Under the pieces are notes generated by a model. The model ran no database searches, had not been told where the DNA came from, and saw only the letters and a list, made by a program, of their open reading frames with translations. 64,000 bases of DNA from Cloeon dipterum (taxonomy: Eukaryota > Arthropoda > Insecta > Ephemeroptera > Baetidae), in NCBI RefSeq assembly GCF_949628265.1, contig NC_088786.1:11408001-11472000 (forward strand), given 5' to 3'. Positions 9,632 through 21,639 of this stretch are shown here, in pieces (within the stretch, counting starts at the first letter, position 1; every line of letters begins with the position of its first letter). The position numbers and the translations under genes were made by a program.

Positions 9632-10486
9632 ATGGTCAACACACTCGCAGCGCTTGTTGTTGCCCTAGTAGTGTCCACGGCCTACGTCGCAGGCCACGGA
9701 TTTGCCAAGGACCCCCCTAGCAGGTCATCAATGTGGCGTTATGGATACGATACACCGATCAACTACGAAGACAGCCAGCTCTGGTGCGGAGGGTTCCAGG
9801 TAAATTCATCAATTCTGTAAAAAATGGTCAAAATCTTGCCAGTGTAAAATTGACTTTTTTAATTTAGAAATAAATAAATACTGGCTCTATGATTTGTGGA
9901 CGAAATTTCAAAGGTAACAAAAATTATTTGAAAGATCCAGCACAACGCTTATGGAGGAAAGTGTGGTCCATGCGGTGATTCGTACGGAGATGCACGGCCA
10001 AGGGCCAATGAAAACACTGGAAAGTTCGGCCGAGGAATTGTGAGCAGTACCTACATCCAAGGGCAGGCAATCTCTGCCACTTTTGAAATCACTGCCAATC
10101 ACAGAGGGTGGATCCAGTTCTCTATTTGCAAGTATGCTCCTTTTCATTTGTTTTCTGAATCAAAAAGAAAATCAGCAAATAAATAATTTGATATTTTCTC
10201 GTCCAGGTTGAACACGACTAACCAGCTGGAAACTGAAGAGTGTTTCGTTCCGCTGCAGCTGAAGGGCACGACAGAAACGAGATACGTGTTGCCCAACGAC
10301 AACATCGGCGAAACCACGGTTCAGTTGCAGCTGCCGCCCAATCTGGTGTGTCAAAGGTGCGCCCTGCAGTGGCACTACCACACTGGAAACTCGTGGGGAA
10401 CCTGCGAGGACGGCTCTGGCGCCATCGGCTGCGGACCCCAGGAGACCTTCCGTACGTGTTCCGACGTGGCCGTCATGCAGTTGTAA
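9632..10486 (+). CDS. AA15 lytic polysaccharide monooxygenase, gene B
   Basis: Exons 9632-9799, 9935-10131 and 10207-10486 give 214 residues, with introns of 135 and 75 bp in the same phases (0 and 2) as the neighbours. A signal peptide (1-21) precedes His22, the predicted N-terminal copper ligand; His112 (TANHRGW) is the second. Phe203 in ETFRTCSD sits where an axial Tyr has been reported for the firebrat enzyme. The mature protein has 10 Cys, an even number suited to five disulfides, and has Ala instead of Cys three residues after His22. The exon 2 acceptor was set at 9935 (AAAG before ATCCAG) by homology with genes A and C. It is a secreted polysaccharide oxidase that arose by tandem duplication. 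A poly(A) signal lies at 10656-10661. Confidence 0.93.
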
Positions 10487-11642
10487 CAAAGAACTAGACA
10501 CTGAATTTTAGCGGTGCTGCTGTTAAAGGTTCTGCGAATGAAAATAATTTGCATTTAACGTGATATTTATTACATCTCAGTGTCGTTATGTGCTCGGTAC
10601 ATGATTTTAGATATGTGTATTTATTAATGATCAACGAATCTTGGAATGTAGTATTAATAAAACTGTCTTTTTCGAGAAAATCAAAGTAATTTTTACTTAT
10701 TCCTGCATCATCAAAAGTAGTTATAGTTGGATTCGTAGAGTATTTGGTAAGGGGAAAAGAATGAGTTTTTAACTAATCTGGTCTCGCTAAAAATACGTTA
10801 AAAATTGAAATAATTTTTACTCCTTACTCACTTAGGACATTTTTTAAGGCAGATGATCTGCGTGAAAATTAATCTTACGACAGTCTTTCAGCCTGTTAAT
10901 TTAAGCCATTTAAAGTCAGACTTTACCGATTGATGGTGTAAATCAAATAGTATATGGATCAGTCAAATTAATTTGATCGTCAACTTCCAATCTGGATGCC
11001 TTAATCCATCTAACTCTTCAATCTTTTTTGAAATGCCAGATTGACACCACATAAAACAGGTGACATTTTAATGCATATTACCCGTTGAAAAATTTCTACC
11101 TAACTTATAAATATCCCGCGTACAGCTATCAAAAGCAGCAGAACATTTTGTAAGGTCTAAAACCTCTAGAAATATTTAGAAAGATCTGAAACACGCCTTA
11201 AAGAATTACAAAGAAACGACAAAAATTAGTAAAACCAACAACCATTGAAAAACCTACATTAAATTTATTAAAAACTCTTCATCTGACCAAATACTTATAA
11301 TTATAATAATTCATTCACTTTTCTACGGTATAATTTTCTTTACCCCAATTTTGCAATCCAACAAATACCAAAAAAAGTGGGTTCTATAATTAATCACTTA
11401 ATTTTATTTCATGATTTTCAAATTGTAATGTTGCACTCATTTTCGCACTAATAAACTCATACATTCCCTGATCACTGCGTTCCACCACAAAGGAATCTTG
11501 AAGTGATTGATTATCATTTCTAGAAATCTCACTAATATCGGAGGTAATTTTTTCAACAAGCTTTATCAGATGAAAAATTTGCTCATGCGTTGTAAACTTT
11601 AAGTTAGTGAATTTTGTGATTATTTTTAACGATAAGACTTGT
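10487..11642. other. Intergenic region between AA15 genes B and C
   Basis: It contains the gene B 3' UTR with AATAAA at 10656-10661 and then AT-rich sequence. No other gene is seen. Confidence 0.55.
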
Positions 11643-11650
11643 TATATAAA
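11643..11650 (+). promoter_or_regulatory. TATA box of AA15 gene C
   Basis: TATATAAA lies 54 bp upstream of the start codon, at nearly the same distance as in genes A and B. Confidence 0.65.
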
Positions 11651-11696
11651 AGTGCTGAGCCTCGTCGTCCACTCATTTGTCTTAAACTAAAATACA

Positions 11697-12585
11697 ATGG
11701 CTAACACTTTGCTAGCATTGCTTTTTGTGACCACAGTGGTGTCAGTAGCCTTTGTGTTTGGGCATGGATTCTGCAAAAATCCTCCGAACAGGTCATCGAT
11801 GTGGCGGTTTGGATTCAACACGCCTGTCAACTACGAGGACAGCCAACTCTGGTGTGGAGGTTATCAGGTAATTCATTCAAGATTGAAAACTATTTTACTG
11901 GCTTCAAAAATCCCTGAATCATATTCTAGCTGATCTTGTTTTTTGTAGTTTTTAAATATTGTATCTTCCTTTGATTTTATTTTTAATGGTGGAGGAGCTC
12001 TCGTTTAATTGTTATTTCCCAGCATGTATACATCTTTGACTGCAGGCTCAGCACGGAGTATTTGGTGGAAAGTGCGGTCCTTGCGGAGACTCCTACGGGG
12101 ACGCCCGTCCTAGAGCGAACGAAAACACCGGAAAATTCGGCCGTGGCATCGTGGTCAGGAACTACACGCAAGGTCAAATCATCACGACCACTTTCGAAAT
12201 CACTGCCAGTCACATGGGATGGATTCAGTACAGCATTTGCAAGTAGGCCCTTTTGAAGACCAGTGTATAAAATCTGTATAATTAATTAATTTTACTCAGA
12301 TTGAACGCCACAAACCAGCTGGAAACCGAAGAGTGTTTTGTACCGCTGCAGTTGAAAAATTCGACTGAGACGAAATACGTGCTGCCCGACGCTAACATCG
12401 GCGAAACCACGATTCAGTTGCAGCTGCCGCCCAACCTAGTGTGTCAAAGGTGTGTCCTGCAGTGGCACTATCACACCGCTAACTCGTGGGGAACCTGCGA
12501 TGATAACATCACCGGCGCAGTGGGCTGCGGGCCCCAGGAGACCTTCCGCTCCTGTTCCGACGTAGCCATTCTGCACAAATTATAG
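11697..12585 (+). CDS. AA15 lytic polysaccharide monooxygenase, gene C
   Basis: Exons 11697-11867, 12046-12242 and 12300-12585 give 217 residues; the introns are 178 and 57 bp, again phases 0 and 2. The signal peptide (about 1-22) ends before His23. The second brace His is His113 (TASHMGW), and Phe206 occupies the probable axial position. Like gene A it has Cys26 just after the N-terminal His and 11 Cys in the mature chain. It differs from the other two in NTPVNY in place of DTPI[NS]Y and in a longer DDNITGAVG loop that adds a possible N-glycosylation site (NIT). It is the last member of the array. A poly(A) signal lies at 12818-12823. Confidence 0.93.
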
Positions 12586-15500
12586 CAACGTTTCTCCATC
12601 CGCGTCAGAGACTTCTGTAAGTCATCTGTCAAGGTGCACTCGAAGAAGCAAAGTAAATTTTAAAATATATAAACATACATATCGTGTAATCATCAGACGC
12701 ATTATATCACGCGTTCAAATTAGTTAATCTTCAGGGGTCCTCCCTGATTTTGCATTTGATTTATATCAATCTTTTTACAATCAACCATTTTTGTAAGTAA
12801 AGAAGTCGAAAGACGACAATAAAAAACTGTTATGATGATTCTTATTGTTTTATTTCTATATGGGACTCTTTTATCTGCTGACAACAAATAAAACAATACA
12901 CCTCAAAATCAGTTGTACAGCATTTTAAATTCTAGAAACTCACAACAGTGTTAAATATCCTTCAGTAAATCACAGCGTTTCTTTATCTTGACATATATTT
13001 CGTCGAGATTTATCAAAGTAAAGAATTGGTGCGTAATACTTTACAGCCTCAAACAGAGATTTAGGAAAAATTATAAGTTTTTGTTTTATAATATGAGATA
13101 AATATAAAATGAAATTAGATTTACAAAAAATTTCAAACCCCATTTTTTCGATGGAGGATCCTGCATGGGCTATTTAAAATTTATGCATGACTCATAATGA
13201 TTTCCTACTAAAGTATTTTTTATTCGATTAAATTTTTATTTTAGAGATATATAGAAACATGCAATTGGAACTAACGCGAGGGAAATATGTATCATAGTTG
13301 GCAGTTATTATAAATATTTTATTAAATTTTCACTTAATTTTACATTATATGGAAGAAAATACATATCTGTTTCACTATTTATGTGAGGCAATTATATAAA
13401 TGAGACGGTCCGATGTGACTTAGCAATCAGTATTACACAACAGTGGTCGGAGGGTGCTATATTTATATTTATATGCATAGGAATGGATTCAGATATCGGC
13501 CAGCCATTCTTTTAAGTCATGTTGCAAATTGTGATAAAAACATAATTAATGATCCAAAATTAATATTTTATGGACTATAAGATAATGTCAATCGAGAGTG
13601 TCAACCAGTCAGATTTAAATTTCGGCCAATAAATCATCTATCTTGAATCATATTTGTTCTGCAATCCGTCAATATCTTTCACTTTTGACAAAAATAAATG
13701 TAACATCAAATGCAAATGCAATAAGGAAAAATAAAATAAAAATAGGACGCATCTATGCGTCACTTTATTATTTCTTTATCAGAAATAGGGTGGTGACAAC
13801 AGCAATCAAAGCATGAGCTTAAGAGAGAATCGTGTTCATATTCTACATCAAAGACATTATTTTTCAAGTATAAAAGAAATATCGCATCACGTCAATATCA
13901 TGTGCAAACAGCAAAGAGGCGTTTTAAAATTCAATCGGCCAACAACACCCTGCGATAACGGACATCAGCTTGGGTGATACGTGCGAACTTCGTATTATAC
14001 GTAACAATCTCGAACACTCTCAATGCCTTTCACAAACGTTGCTCAGTTAGCTTTGAGTCACCAAATCGTTAGATTTGTTGGCTTGTTATTTCATCGGAAG
14101 AATAATTAAATGTAATGGTGCTTCAGGTGTTTACCTTATCGCTGTGCTGCTGGAATTTTACCGACAAACGATTGTCACAAGTGGCTGAAGTGCAAATGCG
14201 TGTAGATTTATATCTTGCTGTTTAATAAGCTATAGATTGCTCTGTGAACGGTCTGAATTAAACATGAATTATAATTGATAATGCAATCGACAGTCGGCAT
14301 TTAAGAAAAACAAAAAGTGCGAATTTAAACACACTTAGATTTTCAGATAGAGACATTGTATCATGCAATGTCAAGTTTAATCTCCAATTCATTATCTATT
14401 TATTTTAAATTAGCCGTCATTATTGGCGCATTATATGATAAAATTTTGCTGTACTAAAAGGAGGGGAAGTAAGAGATATTTTAAACATTTTGTTTCAGCA
14501 TACACATCAAAGCGACGTGTGTGGTAATAATAAAAATGTCCACCCTTTGAAAATCTTTGCTCGAGCGCTTCAAAGTGAAAAAGCCAGCGTGGCGTAATTT
14601 GGCTCTTTTACAGACAGGGCTATCGAACGAGCGGAGTCTCAGGTTCCGCGGTGCGGACGCGCGTATTAGCGCAACAGAGTCATTTTCCCACACGGTTGCC
14701 CGCCTTGGACGAACGAGGCAGCGCAAAACCGCAATGCGTGCTTAACGAAATAACAATATTTCACATCAGGCGGAATAAAATCTGTTAAAACTGCTTCATA
14801 GCGTTGACGCTGGCTGGCGTGCTCGACGAAAATTAATCCAATTCGCGTTCGCTGCGGCGTGTTGACGCCTGGAATGCGCTGCATGCGACGGCTAAATAAA
14901 ATTATATCGCGCAGAGAAAGATTTGCATATCAAGCGGAAAGAGTCTGAATCCGAATCAGCAACATGTTATGCCGTTCCATTTGCGATTTGACTTTCAAGA
15001 GAAAAAAACCGAAAATAGTGTAGAATTTAATGTTAATGCATCCAACTGTAAATTAACTTTCATTTATTGGAGTTTGACATATCTTTTCTGGATAACAATA
15101 AGACTCATACTGTATGTGATCAATTGAAATAATTTTTAAATGAAGTTTTGCCTTCAGGCTTCCAAATATTTTGAAACAAAAAGGCGGTAACGTGTTGAAA
15201 AGTAGCAATTATTAGGCTATACTTGTAAATCAAAATGTGCTTTAAATTAAGTAGAATTTCAATTGTAAAACACCGTAAATATTTCACATTTTAAAAAAAA
15301 TTATTTTTGAGGAAAATTTTTTATTTTTAAAAATCTATACTGAAATAAAATACACAATTTACCCAGTGGAGTTAGTTTAAGGTTTCTCATTTTTCATCAA
15401 ATCTGAAGTAAAATTTAGTTTTTAAATAATTTGAAATGATAAAACAAAGTTCTTGCAACATATGTGGAAAGCAAAAATAGATAATCCTAAAGCATCAGTC

Positions 15501-18470
15501 CAACAAGTGAGATAAAAATTTTGTTCGACAATCAAAGGAAAAGGAATGTTTTCTCATGCAGGCAGAAATGATTCATGCATTTTTGTGCCTGAATCGAATT
15601 AAAATAATTGTTTATTGTGCTGATATTTTCCATATCATCGTTTTCATACAGATATGTAAAAGAGAGAAATTTCTCTGTTGTCAGATGTTTGACGCCTGCA
15701 AAGCCAGCAACTCGTCTATGGGCCGTCGAGGTGTCACTCTTGATTGAATAAATTAAATAGCACGCGTCGCGGCGAGCACAATGGAACAATGCGCCGATTG
15801 TGTGTGTGAGCGAGTGCCGCGGCGAGAGTAAGTAAATAATAAAGCCGCGCAGCGAACGCGATTGCCTGCGCACTTTTCAATTTCGTTTCCCAGCGACGAG
15901 GCGCGGCGCCCGCGCGATAATGAGATGAGCGCCTGTGCGTTGCGTGCGCGTTTAGTCACTGCAACTTTCTATTTGCCGTTCGTCCTTTGGGAGACATGAT
16001 TTTTATTTGGACTTATGTCATAGCGGGCCGTTTCGACTGCACGTGCACCTATGCGTCTCTGTTTCGTCTGAGCTTACGAAATTTTTCTGGCGAAAGTGTT
16101 GATTTCCCCGCCCCGATCTGCTGAAAATTTTTTAATTTACCTGTCCAGCACGCAGGATTAAATTTTTTGGCGTGAAACAGAGGATTTACATTTTTTTATA
16201 CTAATTTATATAGCTTTTTTCTGTATATGAGAGCGTGAAAAATTTTCTCGCCAAGATTATAAGCTGGTCGGCTTTATCCTGGCATTTCGCAAACGTTACG
16301 AGAATATCAAAGGAACATATAATGCCATGCAATTTTGTTAGCTAAACCCACAGCAAAAAATAATCGTCTTTACAGCAGCTGGAAAGTCATTTTGAACCGT
16401 CTAAATCTGCATAGGCCGTGCAACTCTTTTATTTTGCCCAAAATAATTTAATCCTCTAAAGAGTAGGATCAAAATTTTGACTTTTGCAAGTTTTTTTTAT
16501 CGATTTATACGATTTAAAACAAATTTAACTATTTGCCAGAAGAAATTTAATGCAGCTACCTTGGTATGTAGCAAAGCTGATTATTTTTCCAAATTTCTAC
16601 AAAGCAGTCCCTGCTCCAATAGTTTCGGCCATTGGCTACAGCCCTAATAATTTATGAGCTTCCTGTCCAGTCTGGGGGTAAACTGTTAAATTGATGTAAT
16701 TTAATTTTCATGATTTTCTCAAAAAAATTTACACGTTTAATTATCTTTGGAGCTTGAAATTTACATTGCTTTAGGCTGCATTTCATTAAAATGACTGTCT
16801 AAAATGGGCAAAATGTAATCTCATGTTGATTGAAAACACTTTTAAAGAAACGGACGTTTTTAATCAGATAAAAATGTTGCAAAGGGATACATAAGTAATG
16901 TAATTGATTGAACTGATTCATGTTTATTGCCATTAGTTATGGAGTGAAGAAAACAAGATTGATAATCAATGTATTTAAAAATGACCATAATGAAGAATAC
17001 GACTACTTATTTGTATGAGATGTAGCATTTTTATGTATATTTAATCCTTTAAATGTAACACATTGATCAATTATTTTCTCTTTTTCTTTTTGATTAGAAT
17101 CTTCATATTATATTTTCTTATTATAGACATTATATGCTTATGAAAATATGCAGAATGCGCGACCAACATATGGCAACCTGGGAGACATAAAAGTAGTTCT
17201 TGATGGAATTCTAAAAAGCAGACACTTGCACTGCCATGCATCTGTCTTAATTGATTTTTATCGCGATTCCCCGTACTCAGCAGATTTCCAAGAAGGCCTG
17301 CTCGCCATGTTGTTGCTATCGCCAATTTGCGTAATTGATGAGAGGAAAAGAACGAAACTCGCCTCTGCCAGGTCAGAATTAAAGCTCTCTTTTCGTGGAA
17401 TTTTCACAGCCTTGCGCTCTTTGTGCGAGAAAAACTACGAGGTTCCACTGCAGTTTTGAAAAGAGAGGAGTGCCGAATGCATTATTCATCAAGTGCTGCG
17501 GAGAATAAAATAACCTTGTCCAGTTCGCACTACATTCGTATAACAAGTGGGAATCCAGCAAAAGGAAAATTGTTGCTATGAATTGGTTTCCTCGTGTGGC
17601 ATAAACTGTGAAATGATGTAATTGACATCAAATTGAATATTTTATGTATCAAAGCAGCTAAACATCAACAACGCAAAATTGTCAATAGCGTTTCTAATGG
17701 ACGGTGGATTATGTTTGCTCGGCAGATTTGCTAATCTGGTTCGTGAGTTTAGTCGAGCAAAGTGATGGGCGCGAATCCAAAATCAAACTTGCTCTAATAT
17801 ATAATTCATAACGGTCCATTTACGGATTTTATCCCCGTGCGCGTGAGTGCTAAACCGAATATTGCCCGTTTTAATCCTCGTGCGTTCCAGAAAGTCCGTG
17901 AGCGCAATTTGGCCATGCGAATTTTTTTCTAACGACTGTTTGGCATATACGCGAGAGAAATCTATCGGAAACAGAACAGCATATAGTAAAAACAATGCAA
18001 AACAAACATATATAAAACAAAACCAAACACACACTCACAGTGTCGGCCACACGTGCGAAAACAACACAGCGTTTATTTATGCTGATCCGTTTCGCCGCTC
18101 GGTCATCATTTCCATTCATTGTGTTATTTTTCCAACCGCAAAAGCGGAATAGAGACTGCGAAAATATTGTGCGCGTGCTTTTATGATAAGTGAGAGATTT
18201 ATGGCGGACGCGATTCGACGCGATGCACTAGACTGGAGAACGGTTTCTGCATCTCGTTGACATGCATTTCGCATTCGCCGGCCCCATAAATAAGCGAATG
18301 GCGAAAAAACACGCGTGCTTGTCGGCCGGCCGACTGCTTGCTGCTCGACAGACGTGCCGCATTGACACACAAAAGTGGTGCCGCTGCAGTTGAATTGTGG
18401 TCACACGCTGCGGCCCCGACAATAAATTACTCTCTATACCCGTGAAATACAAATACACCGATTATATGGA

Positions 18471-18473
<3 letters not shown>

Positions 18474-18538
<65 letters not shown>
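18474..18538. repeat. (GA)n microsatellite
   Basis: An uninterrupted 65-bp GA dinucleotide run. Runs like this are often length-polymorphic and can bind GAGA-factor-type proteins; here there is no further evidence of function. Confidence 0.97.
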
Positions 18539-18540
<2 letters not shown>

Positions 18541-21500
18541 GATGTAAATCGAACCAATTTATCCATAACAAAGACTCGAGATATGCTTCGTTCATAATTT
18601 GAAGGCCTTAAATTTGCCACGAACGATTAAAATTAACTAATTATAATATTGTTGGTTCTTATGATTCAATTTTCTTTTATTTTATGTGTTTTATAAAAAT
18701 TGACAGTTAGATCATTTTTTATAGCTTGAAAAAATCTGCAATAGTGATAAAATACATACATTTTGATTGCTCTTTATTTTTAATACAAATAGTTCGAATT
18801 TAAAGAGAAACTTTAAAATACCAATTCTAGTTTTTCAGTGTTACGTGATACAATCCTTAAATTTCCTCTTCCGGCAGAAATGAGATCAAGTTGCGTAAAT
18901 CGCAAGTCGAAATCATCAGTTTGCACGAGCTGACTGTATTTGCATTATAAGGTCGCGGTGCGTGGTCTGCAAATATTGGGTTAATGAGTGAATGAGTGAC
19001 GCACGCGGGACTCCCCCCTTTACCTAACTAAGAACAGCCAACGCAAATGACTCGCCTTCGCGGATTTAGTTAGCTATATTAGTTAGCTATTGCGGAAAAT
19101 TCCACGAAGGTAAAAATATATTTTAGAATTATTTTCATATCAAAGCAAACAGCAAATGAAAAAAAATTAAAAAAATAGAATTGCATCAATAAGTAGGTTA
19201 AAATCTTTGCCTACCTTTTAATTTTATCTGAATGTTTAGCTCCACGCGACTGCCAAATAGAGACAGAGGTAATATACATCTCTTCATTCCTTTCAGAATA
19301 TTTTTTTTTTAATTTAAAAATAGGATAATCTTAAATTCTTGTGGTATATGACCACAATTTTTATTTTAATGCATTTTATGAAACATGTGTCGGATCCCTG
19401 GTTCTGTTTCTTTTTTAGATTTTAAAACTTTACTAATAATTTAGATAAATTAATGATAAAATTCCAATTAAATTTGCAACGGAATCATCGACTTGACCGG
19501 AAATATAGTTTTTAAGAAAATTAATCTAATATCTGAATTTGCAAGCATTCTTCTGTAATTATATTCTTAAAATAATTATTTAGAAAGATGGTCTCCAGCA
19601 GCATAATACTCCTCTTGTAACCAGATCACGGTCCCCATTTTATTATTATATCTATGTAACAATTGAGAATATCCATTAATGTTATAAAATGTGACTGAAA
19701 CTCTTATTGGAAGTAACTGAATAAGTAACAAAAATAGACGGACAGCCGCCATGCGAAAAGTAACACTCGATGCCATAAACAGCCTTGGAGGTGGGACTAT
19801 TCGTCATCAAGATCTGGGCAGTGCAAGCGAAATTGGAAAACAGCCTCGCTTTGGCATGAACTCATTGTCAGTCACACGACTCGCGGACTCGCGGGCCGTT
19901 CGACGGAGCGCCGGCCGGGTTTCCCGCTGAGGCTGAATCACGATTCTCATTACTCGCTTATGCAACTGTCGGTTCTCTGCCAGGTGCAGGATGGTGCTCG
20001 AGAGTAAAAGTGGCGAGCTCAATTCGCGATGGGTCTGATAGAGGGTCATACCGCGAGTCGTTATTTCTAAACTGCAGTTGTTGAAAGTAATGGAACAGCA
20101 AAATGCAGTTGGAAATGTGCATTCCGCACGAAATGGGAGCATCATCTGCTCGAAAAAACTCGCACAAATGAAGTCGTCAAGTGTGAAAATGCTTTCAAAT
20201 GTGGAGCGAATTCAATCGATTTGACGATTTCACAGTCACAATTCTCTACTCTCCACTCTGCATTCTTGATTGGGCTTTTTCTACATCAGAGGTTGTGTTG
20301 CCATTTTCATTTGTATAAAAGAATCCATATCCGTTTGTGATTGAAATTTCGACTGCGTATCGAATGAGGAGCCGGCGAACACACAGTTCCACTCTCTTCG
20401 TAAGCGTGAGCAACATTTCAATTATTAAAATTTGAGAGTTCAGAACTTATCCGCCACAGAATTAATTATTTTCGGCGAAAGGGAACTTTGTTTAATTAAC
20501 TAATTGCAGTGCTTGCAAATTGATTTACAAACGTCAGAGAGCGAAGAGGAGCGCAGAGTAAATAGAATTAATTATGCCATCAAATCAGAAGTAACTTTTA
20601 ATAAAACTTGAGAAAAGGGTGCCATCACATTCTGACGTGTTTCAAAAATAATTAATGTAAGTGTTGTGACAAAATATGCACTGGAGCATATGAATTCCCT
20701 GGCGAATTTCTTGCTCAATGCAAATCATATTAAAGAGAGTGCAGCAACATTGCTGCATACGAAGAGGGGAAATATGTGAATATATTACAGATATAACTCG
20801 AGCAATCGATTGAATCAATTTTATTTACTGAGCGAGGACTGTAATAACTTCAAGTAATATAATATTCTAAATTTGTTTAATAAGAATTAACAAGTTCAGT
20901 ACTTCAGAAATAGTTCAGGAAATCATTATTATTTCAACTTAACTTACATTTGCGTGAAACAAATTTTTAAGAATTTAGCTTTGCAATTGTCTACTGGTGG
21001 CCTGTATTCCGAATCGTTATAAAAATAAAAATCGAAAGTTGTCCTATATTTTTGCCTTTTTCTGTTCAATTTCCCTGTTTAAAGAAAGTAAGGAAAAAGT
21101 AGGAACAAGAGTGAAGTCCAGTTTTCAGTATCTGTATGTCATAATTTAATTTTTGTTTTGAGGGAGCATTCCCTGACTAGCAAATATTATATCCTGACTG
21201 TCCTATTTCGGAAGATAGGGAGTTATTGCAAATTTTTAAGTAAGAGATGTTTAATAAATTGCAGGGTAGATTTGTTACCAGTCCCAAATGGTTAATTATT
21301 ATAATGTTACGTAGCAACTCAAGGAAAATGCTAGGCAGTTTCTCCTCTCATCGGATATTGTGTACAAAAAAGATAAAGAGGCCGCTCCGAAATTAACATT
21401 CTTAACCCTCCAGGGGTCACTCAGGTCCACTCAGTCTCCTCCCCTCTTGAAAAGGTGCTCGAAACAACGCACGCTCTGTTAGCGCAACCCGCGTGATGAT

Positions 21501-21599
21501 CTTTTTTGTTTGCGCCTGAAAGCCTCTCTCTCGCGCGCCAGGTAAAAGGTCTGCCGCAACCTGTGCTGCCCCCTTCTCAGGTGGCACCTGCGGGCTGCC

Positions 21600-21639
21600 G
21601 CGTCGCGACTGACCGAAATCAGTGCTTGGCGAGAGCGTG
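21600..21639 (+). promoter_or_regulatory. Possible initiator and short leader of sas
   Basis: A TCAGT arthropod-type initiator lies at 21619-21623, in GC-rich sequence without a TATA box, about 20 bp before the proposed start codon. If used, the 5' UTR is very short; a more distal start is equally possible. Confidence 0.3.

Larger units (their letters stand above)
12586..21639. other. Gene-poor region upstream of sas
   Basis: About 9 kb with no credible coding gene on either strand. It includes the gene C 3' UTR, long AT-rich tracts, and moderately GC-rich blocks near 14560-14900, 15750-15960 and 18100-18420. A pure GA microsatellite lies at 18474-18538. Open frames of 60-113 codons lack family motifs and I take them as chance. 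The area just before 21640 is GC-rich and probably holds the sas promoter. Confidence 0.5.

Noticed and set aside
12586-21600. Many 60-113 codon frames on both strands in the 9-kb gene-poor region
   Set aside because: No domain motifs, no consistent splice joins, and lengths expected by chance.
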